DNA of 64,000 nt from Bordetella parapertussis (GCA_945865935.1 CAMBFI010000007.1:84339-148338); one strand, 5' to 3'. Counted from the stretch's first letter, positions 35,142 through 44,290 are shown. Notes: generated by a model from the sequence alone, not told the origin. Numbers and translations: made by a program.

Positions 35142-35795
35142 ATGCATACAGGTCAAGTCATGCAAAACATCACGACAGAACAAGCGCGTGCAATACCGAC
35201 CCCACCGATTGCTGTACGCGCCGTGCTGGCAACGTCAAAGACAACCCTCACTGTCGAGAGATGGTTAATCACGGGGCTGATGTTTTTACTGACCTTCCTC
35301 ATCCTGCTTAATATTATTACCCGCTACAGCGGGGCATCGCTTTATTGGGTTGATGAGTCCGCCGTCTATTCCGTCGTTTGGCTCACCTTTATTGGCGGCT
35401 CTGCCATGACGCGGTTACGTATGGATTTTGCAGTTGAAATGCTGACTGACAAACTGTCCGCTTCCTATAAAAAAATCGCAAAAATTACCGCTGGCCTAGG
35501 TATTGCCATTTTTTCAATTGCGCTGGCATGGATGTGCCTACTCTGGTTTGATCCGATTGGCTTTGCCCAAGCAGGCTTCGAGCCAAAGGCCTTTGCGGCC
35601 AAGTCTTTTAACTTTCTCTATACAGAACGAACGCAAACACTAAATTGGCCAAGCTGGGCCGTGTATCTGATCATTCCAATATTCTCGATAACGATGGTGA
35701 TCCATAGCGTAGCGAATCTGCTCGAGGACATGGGTTTCGCGCAGGTATCGAAGTTTAAAGAGTTTGGTCTAAACAATGCAGAGAGTGTCAACTAA
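35142..35795 (+). CDS. dctQ: TRAP transporter small permease (DctQ)
   Basis: A 217-residue small membrane subunit of a tripartite ATP-independent periplasmic transporter. Four hydrophobic helices are visible (LITGLMFLLTFLILLNIIT near 40-60, one near 80, one near 110-130, and one near 170-190). The usual DctQ signature falls at WVDESAVYSVVWLTFIGGSA. It links the large permease to the binding protein. ATG 35142 or ATG 35160 may be used. It leads a four-gene operon behind a GntR-controlled promoter. Confidence 0.86.
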   Translation: MHTGQVMQNITTEQARAIPTPPIAVRAVLATSKTTLTVERWLITGLMFLLTFLILLNIITRYSGASLYWVDESAVYSVVWLTFIGGSAMTRLRMDFAVEMLTDKLSASYKKIAKITAGLGIAIFSIALAWMCLLWFDPIGFAQAGFEPKAFAAKSFNFLYTERTQTLNWPSWAVYLIIPIFSITMVIHSVANLLEDMGFAQVSKFKEFGLNNAESVN

Positions 35796-35797
35796 TC

Positions 35798-37063
35798 ATG
35801 ATGACTCTTTCTGCGTTCTTAATCATGATGCTTGTCGGGATCCCGATTGGCATTTGCCTATGCTTAGGGGCCTTGGCCTACATCATTGACTCCGGTAATC
35901 CGCTACTGTTTTCAAACTATCCACTACAGCTGTTTGGCGGTGTAGATAGTTATGGCTTGATCGCTATTCCTCTATTCATTCTGATTGGCGAAATCATGAA
36001 TGGCGGCGGCATTACCCAGCGTATCGTCAATCTCGCCATGGCTTGTGTCGGTGCTTTAAAGGGCGGCCTGGCATACGTCAACATTCTGGCCAACATGCTG
36101 GTTTCCTCAATCTTGGGGTCGGCAACCGCTCAGGTTGCCATCATGTCGCAAATCATGGTCCCAGAGATGGAAAAAAAGGGATACGACAAAACCTTTGCCG
36201 CCGGACTCACCGCTTATGGCGGCATGCTTGGGCCCATCATCCCACCTTCAGTGATGTTTGTGGTGTACAGCACGCTCGCACAGGTCGCTGTCAGCGATAT
36301 GCTCATCGCAGGAATTATCCCTGGGCTCATCCTAACGCTCATGTTCTTTTTCATCATCATGGTGATGGGATTTTTCTATAACTATCCTCGCGGTGAAAAA
36401 CAATCGCTTAAAGAGCGCTTCAGTATCTTCCTTGACGCCTCCCCCACTCTATTGATTCCAATTGTTATTGTTGGATCGATTCTGTCTGGTCTAGCGAACC
36501 CCACTGAATCGGCAGCAGTCGGATCCATCGTAGCCGCCTTAGTAGGACGCTATTGGACTCGCGAATTTGATTTTTCTCAGCTACCAAAAATGATGCTGCG
36601 CGCTGGCATCTATTCAGCGATTGTTTTATTTTTAGTGGCGGCCGCCGCAGTGTTCTCGTGGGTGTTGATCTACGGAAAAATCCCACTCATGATCGCCGAG
36701 AGCATTAAGAATGTAGCGACCAGTCCGATTGCGTTTCTATTGATTGTTAGCGTGGCGCTATTACTGATCGGAACGGTCATTGATGGAATTCCCGGACTCA
36801 TCATGGTTGTCCCAATCTTGTTACCGATCGCGACAGGCGTCTACGGGATCGATCCGAGACACTTTGGTGTGGTGGTCGTTATCAACTTAGTTCTCGGGCT
36901 ACTCACCCCGCCTGTAGGCTTGTGCTTTTTTGTTGCGTCCGCTGTAACAGGTGCAAAACCTGGCCCTATGTTTATCGTCACGATTCCATTTTTTATCGTT
37001 TCATGTTTATTGCTCGTTTTACTTTGTTTTTATCCAGAAATTTCAACCGTGTTATTGAAGTAA
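35798..37063 (+). CDS. dctM: TRAP transporter large permease (DctM)
   Basis: A 421-residue large permease with about 12 hydrophobic segments, of the size expected for DctM. Conserved stretches include YGLIAIPLFILIGEIMNGGG near 50-69, GSATAQVAIMSQIMVPEM near 105-122, YGGMLGPIIPPSVMFVVY near 136-153, and GLLTPPVGLCFFVAS near the end. It carries out sodium-driven uptake of a carboxylate delivered by the DctP protein. It starts two bases after dctQ. Confidence 0.9.
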   Translation: MMTLSAFLIMMLVGIPIGICLCLGALAYIIDSGNPLLFSNYPLQLFGGVDSYGLIAIPLFILIGEIMNGGGITQRIVNLAMACVGALKGGLAYVNILANMLVSSILGSATAQVAIMSQIMVPEMEKKGYDKTFAAGLTAYGGMLGPIIPPSVMFVVYSTLAQVAVSDMLIAGIIPGLILTLMFFFIIMVMGFFYNYPRGEKQSLKERFSIFLDASPTLLIPIVIVGSILSGLANPTESAAVGSIVAALVGRYWTREFDFSQLPKMMLRAGIYSAIVLFLVAAAAVFSWVLIYGKIPLMIAESIKNVATSPIAFLLIVSVALLLIGTVIDGIPGLIMVVPILLPIATGVYGIDPRHFGVVVVINLVLGLLTPPVGLCFFVASAVTGAKPGPMFIVTIPFFIVSCLLLVLLCFYPEISTVLLK

Positions 37064-37088
37064 TTCACATTGCGTAAAGGAGATTGAA

Positions 37089-38072
37089 ATGAATATCACA
37101 CGTCGTCAAGTCATCATCGGTGGTTCAGCCTTAATGATGGGTACACCTGGCATGCTACTGGCTCAAACCAAGCAATTGCGTCTTGGAATTTTGACGCCAA
37201 ACGGCCACCCTTGGAACGTCGCCGCTGAAAAAGTGGCAGTGAGTCTTAAAGAACAAACGAACGGGCGTCTCAACTTAACCGTCTTCGCCTCGGGTCAGTT
37301 AGGTAACGAAGGTGCAATGCTTCAGCAAATGCAGTCAGGTGCCCTGGATATGGGCTGGATCATGGCGGCCGAACTCGGCTCACGTGTGCCTACCATTGCT
37401 GCAATTACCGCACCCTACATCGTTGACTCAACCGACAAAATCGCAAAGCTCGTGCGGCACCCTGTGGCCATGAAACTGTTGGATGTTCTGCCTGCTGAAA
37501 CCGGAACGATCGGTCTCGCTTGGGGGATTACCGGTATGCGCGCTATTTTCGCAGCAAAAGATATCAATAAAATTGCAGACATCAAAGGCATGAAACTGCG
37601 TATCAATCCAACGCCTGCCTACCGAGATTTTTATCAATTACTGGGCGCAGCGCCAACACCCGTTGCAACGCCACAAGTGTTTGATGCGATGTCTAACGGA
37701 CAAGTAGACGGACTTGAGGCTGACTTAGAGTTTTCGTGGAACCAACGCTTTGACAAAGTTTCAAAATCGATTCTTCAGATGAATGCGATTTTCATGCCTG
37801 TTGTCGCCTTGGTATCCGGTCGCTTCTGGCAAGGCACTCCCGCTGCAGATCGCGAGTTAATCACCAAAGCCGTACGTGCCGCCCTTGATGTCCAAGTCGA
37901 CCAAATAGCTCTAAACGAACCTAAGCTGATTGAGCAATTTAAAGCGACCAAGATCCCCTTCCGCTACGCAAACGCAGCAGACGCGCAATCCGTGATTGCT
38001 GACTACGACAAGATTTGGCTACCTAAAGCACCGATCTTGGCTGAGCTCAGAAAAGTTGGCAAAACACTGTAA
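37089..38072 (+). CDS. dctP: TRAP transporter substrate-binding protein (DctP)
   Basis: A 327-residue periplasmic binding protein. The N-terminus MNITRRQVIIGGSALMMG carries a twin-arginine export signal, ending near LLAQT. The body has the DctP pattern: LGILTPNGHPWNVAAEK, GALDMGW, IKGMKLRINPTPAYRDFY (with the carboxylate-binding Arg in KLRIN) and NGQVDGLEADL. GGAG stands before the ATG. The following DapA-family gene suggests that the ligand is a sugar acid or 2-oxo-sugar acid, but this is inference. Confidence 0.88.
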   Translation: MNITRRQVIIGGSALMMGTPGMLLAQTKQLRLGILTPNGHPWNVAAEKVAVSLKEQTNGRLNLTVFASGQLGNEGAMLQQMQSGALDMGWIMAAELGSRVPTIAAITAPYIVDSTDKIAKLVRHPVAMKLLDVLPAETGTIGLAWGITGMRAIFAAKDINKIADIKGMKLRINPTPAYRDFYQLLGAAPTPVATPQVFDAMSNGQVDGLEADLEFSWNQRFDKVSKSILQMNAIFMPVVALVSGRFWQGTPAADRELITKAVRAALDVQVDQIALNEPKLIEQFKATKIPFRYANAADAQSVIADYDKIWLPKAPILAELRKVGKTL

Positions 38073-38098
38073 TTCACTCCTTTTGAAAAGCTTCTGTC

Positions 38099-39031
38099 AT
38101 GACAAATAATGTTTTCCTAGGAGTCATTCCTGCGCTGATGACCCCTTGCACACCAACACGTCAACCCGATTTTGATGCGTTAGTACGTAAGGGGAAAGAG
38201 CTCGTAGAGGCCGGCATGTCTGCGGTCGTCTATTGTGGCTCGATGGGCGACTGGCCTCTGTTGACTGATGAACAACGCATGCAAGGGGTCGAGAGCCTGA
38301 CCAAAGCGGGCGTGCCCGTGGTGGTCGGGACCGGCGCGCAAAGCCCCAAGCGCGCGGCAGCACTTGCCGCGCATGCGGCGCGATCCGGTGCAAAGGGACT
38401 GATGGTGATCCCTCGCGTCTTGTCACGTGGAACGTCTTTGGCCGCGCAGCGGGCTCACTTCGAAGGAGTCCTTCAGGCGGCGGCTGGTCTTCCAGCCGTT
38501 ATCTACAACAGCCCGTACTATGGGTTTGAGACACGTGCTGACTTGTTCTTTGAACTTCGCAAGAAGTATTCAAATCTTGTGGGGTTTAAAGAATTTGGTG
38601 GCGCTGCCTCATTGCGCTATGCGGCAGAGCACATCATTGGTCAGGATCCAGGTGTCTCTTTATTAGTAGGTGTAGATACCCAAGTTGTACATGGTTATAT
38701 CAACTGTGGTGCTGTCGGGGCAATTACGGGCATTGGCAACATCTTGCCCAAAGAGGTATTGCACTTGGTGGATCTGTGCAAGAAAGCAGCCAAGGGGGAC
38801 TCAGTTGCGCGAGGCCGTGCAGCTGAGCTTGATAATGCGCTCGGTGTACTATCTTCTTTTGATGAAGGTGTAGATTTAGTTTTGTACTACAAGTACTTGA
38901 TGGTTCTTGAGGGCAATCCTGAATACACACTACACTTCAACGAGACGGACGCCTTGTCACCGAGTCAGCGCCATTATGCAGAAACACAATTGCGCTTGTT
39001 TAAAACTTGGTATCAAGCCTGGGCGAAGTAG
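38099..39031 (+). CDS. DapA-family aldolase/lyase
   Basis: A 310-residue DHDPS/NAL superfamily enzyme. Unlike the homologue at 3366-4292 it keeps both hallmarks: Tyr136 in IYNSPYYG and the Schiff-base Lys164 in GFKEFGG. It probably works as a 2-keto-sugar-acid aldolase or dehydratase on the compound brought in by the TRAP system, whose binding-protein gene ends 26 bases before it. A strong terminator hairpin 12 bases after its stop marks the operon end. Confidence 0.86.
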   Translation: MTNNVFLGVIPALMTPCTPTRQPDFDALVRKGKELVEAGMSAVVYCGSMGDWPLLTDEQRMQGVESLTKAGVPVVVGTGAQSPKRAAALAAHAARSGAKGLMVIPRVLSRGTSLAAQRAHFEGVLQAAAGLPAVIYNSPYYGFETRADLFFELRKKYSNLVGFKEFGGAASLRYAAEHIIGQDPGVSLLVGVDTQVVHGYINCGAVGAITGIGNILPKEVLHLVDLCKKAAKGDSVARGRAAELDNALGVLSSFDEGVDLVLYYKYLMVLEGNPEYTLHFNETDALSPSQRHYAETQLRLFKTWYQAWAK

Positions 39032-39042
39032 TTTCTCGCCAA

Positions 39043-39073
39043 AAAGACCTCAAGCCGATGGCTTGGGGTCTTT
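39043..39073 (+). terminator. Rho-independent terminator after the TRAP operon
   Basis: AAAGACCTCAAGCC pairs with GGCTTGGGGTCTTT around a GAT loop, giving a 14-bp stem with one T-G wobble. It starts 12 bases after the stop of the lyase gene. The stem ends in TTT, and the A-run before it (39041-39045) would serve as the T-tract for transcription from the other side. Confidence 0.82.
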
Positions 39074-39112
39074 CAGTAATCTTGTAAGAAAAACCTCAGG
39101 TGCGCAATCGCA

Positions 39113-39457
39113 ATGGATCTGAAACATATTGTCGAATTTATTGGAGACCTTGGCGACCTGCTCGGGGTCTTGATCATCGCGATCGGCACAGTTTGGGGAG
39201 GCTGGCGCTTTCTCATAGCGGTCAAAGATAAAACCGCAACACAAGGGTACGAAGCCTACCGTTTGCAGTTAGTGCGGACGCTTTTGCTTGGATTAGAGGT
39301 GTTAGTGGCCGCCGACATAATCCGCACGGTTGCAGTGAGCCCATCACTCAATAGCGTGGCTGTGTTAGCCGCAATCGTGGTGATCAGAACCTTTCTAAGC
39401 TGGTCATTGATCTTAGAAATAGAAGGCCGTTGGCCGTGGCAGAAAAAAATCGACTAG
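39113..39457 (+). CDS. Small membrane protein (DUF1622-like)
   Basis: A 114-residue protein with three hydrophobic segments: GDLLGVLIIAIGTVWGGW (about 12-30), LLLGLEVLVAADIIRTV (about 53-70) and VLAAIVVIRTFLSWSLIL (about 82-100). The opening and the RTFLSWSLILEIEGRWPW ending resemble the DUF1622 family of integral membrane proteins of unknown function, an assignment from memory. It stands alone between two hairpins. Confidence 0.7.
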   Translation: MDLKHIVEFIGDLGDLLGVLIIAIGTVWGGWRFLIAVKDKTATQGYEAYRLQLVRTLLLGLEVLVAADIIRTVAVSPSLNSVAVLAAIVVIRTFLSWSLILEIEGRWPWQKKID

Positions 39458-39494
39458 ACATTGCGCCGGTATTAAGCAACGCAATGTCTGTCGA
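39450..39494. terminator. Hairpin in the convergent spacer
   Basis: CGAC-t-AGACATTGCG pairs with CGCAATGTCT-GTCG around a 14-base loop, a 14-bp stem with one unpaired T. It covers the stop codon of the small membrane protein and lies 20 bases before the end of the convergent gene. It may terminate transcription from both sides although a T-run is lacking. Confidence 0.5.
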
Positions 39495-39513
39495 CGGCTT
39501 ACGTCGCAAAGAT

Positions 39514-39861
39514 TTAAGCTTTAACTAAAAGCGCTGCGCAAGAGTTTGCTGTTTCGGAAGTGAGTTTGATTGCGCCGGGCATTTTTCCCCAGCCGCCTTT
39601 CTCGATATAGGCAGAACGCGCCCATTCATCTGTCTTTTTAAGTGTCGCTAAATTCGCCGCAAAGTTTGCATCTTGCTTGAACATTTCAGCGCAAACAGGT
39701 GACAGAGCAGCCGCAGTCGCCTTGTTGGCCTGAGCCTGTCCAAGCGCAGCTGAACCACCTTCAGTGTTCCACCCCGCAAAGCCAAACCCGATCATCGCGA
39801 TCAGTGCTGCACCACCAACGGCACCCCAGAGGGTCGGTTCGGTGTCTTTAGGAAGTTTCAT
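39514..39861 (-). CDS. Hypothetical membrane-anchored protein
   Basis: 115 residues. One transmembrane or uncleaved signal helix (LWGAVGGAALIAMIGFGFAGW, about 11-31) is followed by a soluble, alanine-rich domain with two cysteines (SPVCAEMF near 57 and ANSCAALL near 108) that could form a disulfide in the periplasm. Family not identified, though similar small proteins are seen in many proteobacteria. Transcribed alone, convergent with the preceding gene. Confidence 0.65.
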   Translation of the reverse strand: MKLPKDTEPTLWGAVGGAALIAMIGFGFAGWNTEGGSAALGQAQANKATAAALSPVCAEMFKQDANFAANLATLKKTDEWARSAYIEKGGWGKMPGAIKLTSETANSCAALLVKA

Positions 39862-39999
39862 AAAAGGCCTTTGAGTGTCAAACGGAAAACCGTCCGTGAA
39901 CGGTGAGACCCACTCTACGCCTTAAGAGAACTTAAAACAGTTTTATTACTGTTTTAGTTGATCTTCGAGGGAATACCCTCCTCTTGAGGCAGCGATTCA

Positions 40000-41451
40000 T
40001 CAACCACCGCTCAAGCGCTTGGCGACATGCACCATCGCTAACGTGTCTTGATAACAGTACTTCAATAAATCTTCAAAGATCTGCTCACGCCGATTGGTGG
40101 GTGTATCAATAGCAATCATTTCAACATACGCCACTTGTGCCAAGCCACCATTACCTATTTTTAATGATCCGTAATCTAACTCTGACACGGTCGGTAAGAC
40201 AGCTTTGATGGACCAAGATCCGAGCATCGCGGGGTGGTAATAGTTTTTTTGTGCCAACGGCAATAAATCCACAATCCGTTCAACGAGCGCCAACAGCGAA
40301 GGCGCCAAATCTGTGAAACATTCTGCAAGCTCTTCGATACGTGTGCGCTCAAAGCTTGCGTTGTAGACCAGAATCGGGCCCTGTTCCCCTAGGGTCTTAA
40401 GCAAAGACTGTGCAAACGCACGCCTCGGGTCACTATCGTCCGCGTGCAGGTATCGCGTATGCAACAGCTTTGCGCCTGAAGCGGTCTCTTGATGGCAGGA
40501 CCACTGAAAAGGTATCTGCTGATAAGGACGGCTATTAAGCCAGCGCGGCACAGCTGGAGCAACCGTTTCAAAATCTAGGTAATAGCGTGGATAGCCTAGT
40601 TGCCCCAGCACTTCTTTTGCTTTGGGATTGAGATAGGCCTCGCCTGTCAAGGAAGCGTGGCGCACGATCTCATGATTTTCTTTTTCTAAATAATTGTCAG
40701 GAATGTCTCGTACATCCACAATGCCTTGCTGGGCAAACTCTGCTCGCTGCTTGGCGCTGATACGCGGCAAGATTGAGATCGGATATTCAGTGGTCTTCTC
40801 TAAGGACTGACAATATTCTGTATACGCACACTCAAACGGGCTGCGGCACTGCGGGCCCACCTTGGCGTCCGGAAGCTGGGTTTGCTCACTCGTTGCTTGG
40901 GCGGCCGCTACCCATGCCGGCACATCGGCAAAACGCTCTTTAACCGAGGCCGTAATATCTGCCTCAGTGATGAGGCCTTGATAGTTGCCTTCTACGGTGT
41001 ACTCAAACTTGTTATTGATATGCCCGAGCGCCACGCTAGTGGGCTGCACACCTGCTTGCGTCATTACCCAGTATTGCACGGCGGCGTCTTCGTAGTGGTA
41101 GTCCTTGACCTCGGTCGCGGATTTAACTTCAACCAGGCGGTAGCCCGTATTTTCCGGTAACAACAGATCAACCCGCACCAAGACATCGTTTGCCACGAAG
41201 GCAGACTCAAACACTGGAAGGCTTGGTTGACTTAAAGCTTGTTGGGTGCGCGCCAAGGCTTCTTTCAGATTGAGCGTGTCAATCAGTACACCACCAGGAT
41301 ACAACTGACGCGAGACATCCCCTACCCGATTGCCCTCAGCCAACCGGGCAATGGTCGTGTCGTCAGGCTTCGCCAAGTCACGACGATTTAAATCTAGCCA
41401 CAATAGACGTGGGCATTGACGGTGCTTCGTGATTTTTGATTTGGTTAACAC
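40000..41451 (-). CDS. DUF2779 protein: Cas4-like nuclease plus DEDD-like domain
   Basis: A 483-residue predicted DNA nuclease. The N-terminal half is a PD-(D/E)XK domain of RecB/Cas4/Dna2 type, with Asp95 in VRVDLLLP and Glu108/Lys110 in RLVEVKSA. Cys13 (RQCPRLLW) together with Cys202, Cys208 and Cys214 (QCRSPFECAYTEYC) has the spacing of a Cas4/AddB-type Fe-S cluster. The C-terminal half is DUF2779, opening with YYLDFET (Asp293 and Glu295) as in DnaQ/RNase H-fold exonucleases. A role in DNA repair or defence against foreign DNA is plausible. No CRISPR array or cas gene is present. It starts with GTG. Confidence 0.78.
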   Translation of the reverse strand: MLTKSKITKHRQCPRLLWLDLNRRDLAKPDDTTIARLAEGNRVGDVSRQLYPGGVLIDTLNLKEALARTQQALSQPSLPVFESAFVANDVLVRVDLLLPENTGYRLVEVKSATEVKDYHYEDAAVQYWVMTQAGVQPTSVALGHINNKFEYTVEGNYQGLITEADITASVKERFADVPAWVAAAQATSEQTQLPDAKVGPQCRSPFECAYTEYCQSLEKTTEYPISILPRISAKQRAEFAQQGIVDVRDIPDNYLEKENHEIVRHASLTGEAYLNPKAKEVLGQLGYPRYYLDFETVAPAVPRWLNSRPYQQIPFQWSCHQETASGAKLLHTRYLHADDSDPRRAFAQSLLKTLGEQGPILVYNASFERTRIEELAECFTDLAPSLLALVERIVDLLPLAQKNYYHPAMLGSWSIKAVLPTVSELDYGSLKIGNGGLAQVAYVEMIAIDTPTNRREQIFEDLLKYCYQDTLAMVHVAKRLSGG

Positions 41452-41520
41452 AGTAAGGTATTTAATAAGGTTTCTGTAGTTTCTGCGTCGGGCTTAAGCG
41501 CTGCGACACACGTTTACCCA

Positions 41521-41802
41521 TCAAGCGCTTCTATCTCGTCGCCGTGCGCAGAAGTCTCTAATACCCATAAAAACAGCAACCGGCCAAACGAGCACAATCA
41601 ACACGGTCGCTAACACCGGAATAATTCGGTCACTCAGCAACCGATACCAAACACTTTGACGCCTCTCATCTAGCGCATTCATCATGTCTCTGGTGAAGGC
41701 AGTATCGCGCGGTTTTGCGAGCCAAGCTCCCATCGCCAACACGGTGGCACACAGTACGCCGAGTGCAAGGTATCCGTACAGAAAAGTTTCCCAAGTTTGC
41801 AT
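41521..41802 (-). CDS. Small two-helix membrane protein
   Basis: 93 residues with a helix at about 7-28 (FLYGYLALGVLCATVLAMGAW) and a second at about 60-82 (IIPVLATVLIVLVWPVAVFMG), ending in a basic tail (CARRRDRSA). The loop between them is charged and would be exposed. AAGGAAG precedes the ATG. No family was recognised; likely an inner-membrane protein of unknown function. Confidence 0.65.
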   Translation of the reverse strand: MQTWETFLYGYLALGVLCATVLAMGAWLAKPRDTAFTRDMMNALDERRQSVWYRLLSDRIIPVLATVLIVLVWPVAVFMGIRDFCARRRDRSA

Positions 41803-42141
41803 TCATTCTTCCTTCATCCAAGGGTTGTCTGGCTGAGATTGGGGGACGACTACAGTATCGCTCAGCGAGTGCCTCATAGGATGAGCCACCCACCTTATTT
41901 AATCGCCGACGGTCAGATGACCAAGCTCCACCACGACGTCCCGAGCGATGTTGGGTGGCAAATCCAGCTGCAGTTTGTCGAAGTTGGCCGCAACGTGCTT
42001 GCATGCAATTGCGTGATGTTGTGACCACGCCTGACGCGCTACACTGAACCTCAGTATTTAAAACCAGTCAACCTTTGCGCCTACCCTACTTCAGATTGCA
42101 AACACTCCACTTTCAAACAACTTTAAAAAGCCTCGAACCCC
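41803..42141. other. Spacer without a confident gene
   Basis: 339 bases between divergent genes. A 47-codon plus-strand frame from ATG 41881 to 42024 (MSHPPYLIADGQMTKLHHD at its start) has a protein-like ending (LQFVEVGRNVLACNCVML) but no convincing ribosome site and no family I know. It may be a small gene or chance. The rest shows no hairpin or strong promoter. Confidence 0.3.
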
Positions 42142-42651
42142 ATGTCTACTTCCCTTTATAGCGCTACCGTTCCCGTCCTAAAACAAATGCTTTTAGCCCT
42201 TAGTGACGTATTAAAAAAAGGCGAAGCGTATGCCGAACAGAAAAAATTTGATCCTAGCGTCCTGCTCCAGGCACGCTTGTTTCCCGACATGCTTGCACTC
42301 GTTCGCCAAGTTCAAATTGCCTGTGACTTTGCAAAGAGCGTCCCTTCGCGTATTGCTGGGGTTGAAGTAGCAGCTTACGAAGACACTGAGCAAACGTTTG
42401 CTGAACTCCAGCAACGTATCGCCAAGACACTTGCACTCATTAACGCGTTTACGCCTGCGCAATTAGATGGCAGCGCAGTCAAAGAGATTGTTTTACGTCC
42501 AGGTACACCAAAAGAAAAAACCTTATCGGTCAATGACTATGCTTTGAAATACGGCATGCCGCAGTTTTTCTTCCATGTCACCACTACGTACAACTTGCTA
42601 CGCAGTAATGGTGTCGAAATCGGCAAGAAAGATTTTATGGGTACGTACTAA
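42142..42651 (+). CDS. DUF1993 family protein (DinB-like fold)
   Basis: 169 residues of the DUF1993 family, which shares the four-helix DinB/YfiT-like fold. Typical features are SLYSATVPVLKQMLLALSDV at the N-terminus, DPSVLLQARLFPDMLAL near 45-60, and LKYGMPQFFFHVTTTYNLLR near 135-154, where the histidine of a metal site is expected. It may be a metal-dependent thiol-linked enzyme, but the function is unknown for the family. It stands 30 bases before the SRAP gene and may be co-transcribed with it. Confidence 0.85.
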   Translation: MSTSLYSATVPVLKQMLLALSDVLKKGEAYAEQKKFDPSVLLQARLFPDMLALVRQVQIACDFAKSVPSRIAGVEVAAYEDTEQTFAELQQRIAKTLALINAFTPAQLDGSAVKEIVLRPGTPKEKTLSVNDYALKYGMPQFFFHVTTTYNLLRSNGVEIGKKDFMGTY

Positions 42652-42680
42652 GCTGCTTATACCCAGGCTTTAATTGCACG

Positions 42681-43322
42681 ATGTGTAGCCACTACAAACC
42701 CGTAAGCCATATCAATCAATTACGCCAAGCCTTCGGGCTTGGTGCACTTGAGCATCTTGGTAGGCCGGACATGTGGCCAGGTTATGAAGGGTTGTTTATC
42801 CGCCCTCACCCACACGCGGATGTGGGTGACGAGGCGGTGCCCGCGCGTGAGGCCCTTACTGGCCACTGGGGCCTCATCCCCCATTGGTCCAAAGATGGCA
42901 AGGTCAAGGGTACGTTCAATGCCCGCAGTGAAACCATTGCAGAAAAACCAAGCTTTCGCGATGCCTGGAGAAAAGGCCAACGCTGCATCATCCCAGCGCT
43001 GTCGGTCTTTGAACCCGATTGGCGTTCTGGCAAGGCCGTGCCCGCTGAAGTGTCACGTGCCGATGGTGAACCAATGGGTATTGCCGGGATCTGGTCAGCG
43101 TGGCGCTCGCCCACAGGCTGGGTAGAGAGCTACACCATGCTGACGGTTAACGCTGATGAGCACGACATATTTAAGTTGCTCCACAAGCCACAAGACGAAA
43201 AGCGCATGGTGGTGATCTTGAACCCTGACAGCTACCAAACATGGCTGACAGGCAAGCCGTCAGACGCTGCGCCCCTCATTCGACAATGTCCGTCTGAGGT
43301 GCTTAAGCTAGCCGGCGCTTAA
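42681..43322 (+). CDS. SOS response-associated peptidase (SRAP, HMCES/YedK)
   Basis: 213 residues of the SRAP family. Cys2, exposed after removal of Met1, forms a thiazolidine crosslink with abasic sites in single-stranded DNA. The conserved blocks are present: MCSHYKP, LIPHWSKD, the NARSETIAEKPSFRDAW motif with its Asn and Glu, RCIIPALSVFE, and a histidine in KLLHKPQDEKRM. It is slightly divergent from E. coli YedK but carries all key residues visible by eye. It ends in a 4-base convergent overlap with the WYL regulator gene. Confidence 0.9.
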   Translation: MCSHYKPVSHINQLRQAFGLGALEHLGRPDMWPGYEGLFIRPHPHADVGDEAVPAREALTGHWGLIPHWSKDGKVKGTFNARSETIAEKPSFRDAWRKGQRCIIPALSVFEPDWRSGKAVPAEVSRADGEPMGIAGIWSAWRSPTGWVESYTMLTVNADEHDIFKLLHKPQDEKRMVVILNPDSYQTWLTGKPSDAAPLIRQCPSEVLKLAGA

Positions 43323-44290
43323 TAAAGCTGCGACATTTTTTGTACGGTCTCTTTTACTTTCTTTTTAAGGGCTGGTGGCTCGAGCACTTCAACATCCGGG
43401 CCTTGGCGCAAGATGTCTTGGATGAGTTCCCAGTCTTCACCATAAGGGACCTCTAGCGTATAGCTGCCATCTGGGTGCACTTCACCTACTTGCTCGGGAT
43501 GCCAGACTTCGCGTGCAACCCATTGCGCTCTGAAGGGCGTGAACTTCAGCTTAGCAAGCTGGCTATTCTTGCCAGAAAAAATGCCGTAGCTCGTTTCAAA
43601 CATTTCACGCAATTCAGGCTCAGGCACGTCTTGGGTGGCGAGCTCCGTTACGTGTGCGCCACTTAAAGCGTCGAGCGCAAAACTGCGTAAGCCTTCGCGC
43701 AGATGACAGTAGGCGTCGAGATACCAATTATCGCGGTAGTACACGAGCCGCTGCGGTGAGACCTCACGTTCGGTCGCTTGCCCCGTCTGACGCGCAAAGT
43801 GTTTGATCTCAAGGCGCTTGCGTTGCACCAACGCATGCGTGATCACTTGAAAATAATCACCAGAGACTTGGCGCTGAGCCATCGGCAAGATGCGAATACG
43901 TGCCATCACCTCTTTCGAGTCACCGATACCACCATCTAATAAGCCTTCAAGGCGGCCTTTAAAGGGCGCAAGATGGGGTAACAACAAGCCACCAGGCTCA
44001 AGCTTTGACATCAACTCAATCATCGTCAGCAGTGAATGAATCTCTTGTTGATTAAACCAAACGCCGGGTAACTCAAAGGTTTTACCTTCTGACGGCTGTC
44101 GTGTCATGGCATAGCCGCGCAGCGAAGCATCCCAAGCAAACGGGATGTTGAGACGATCTCGCATATAGGCCAAATCACGATTCAAGGTCGCGCGTGAGAC
44201 CTCAAGTGCCTCTTGCATTTGCTTCATGGAGACTGAGGGCTTGGCCATCAGCATGGACTGAATCTTGTAGAACCGTTCTGTGCGATCCAT
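43319..44290 (-). CDS. WYL domain transcriptional regulator
   Basis: A 323-residue regulator with an N-terminal HTH (VSMKQMQEALEVSRATLNRDL, about 20-40), a central WYL domain (VYYRDNWYLDAYCHL near 183-197) and a C-terminal WCX extension (GSYTLEVPYGEDWELIQDIL). WYL proteins sense nucleic acids or nucleotides and often regulate DNA repair, defence or stress genes. It is convergent with the SRAP gene, itself a DNA-damage protein. The regulated target is not evident. Confidence 0.87.
   Translation of the reverse strand: MDRTERFYKIQSMLMAKPSVSMKQMQEALEVSRATLNRDLAYMRDRLNIPFAWDASLRGYAMTRQPSEGKTFELPGVWFNQQEIHSLLTMIELMSKLEPGGLLLPHLAPFKGRLEGLLDGGIGDSKEVMARIRILPMAQRQVSGDYFQVITHALVQRKRLEIKHFARQTGQATEREVSPQRLVYYRDNWYLDAYCHLREGLRSFALDALSGAHVTELATQDVPEPELREMFETSYGIFSGKNSQLAKLKFTPFRAQWVAREVWHPEQVGEVHPDGSYTLEVPYGEDWELIQDILRQGPDVEVLEPPALKKKVKETVQKMSQLY

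Noticed and set aside
40000..41451. The Cas4-like domain as part of a CRISPR-Cas system
   Set aside because: No repeat array or other cas gene is in the window, and the DUF2779 fusion is a separate family.
41881..42024. 47-codon plus-strand frame as a gene
   Set aside because: No good ribosome site or recognisable family; kept only as a remark in the spacer entry.
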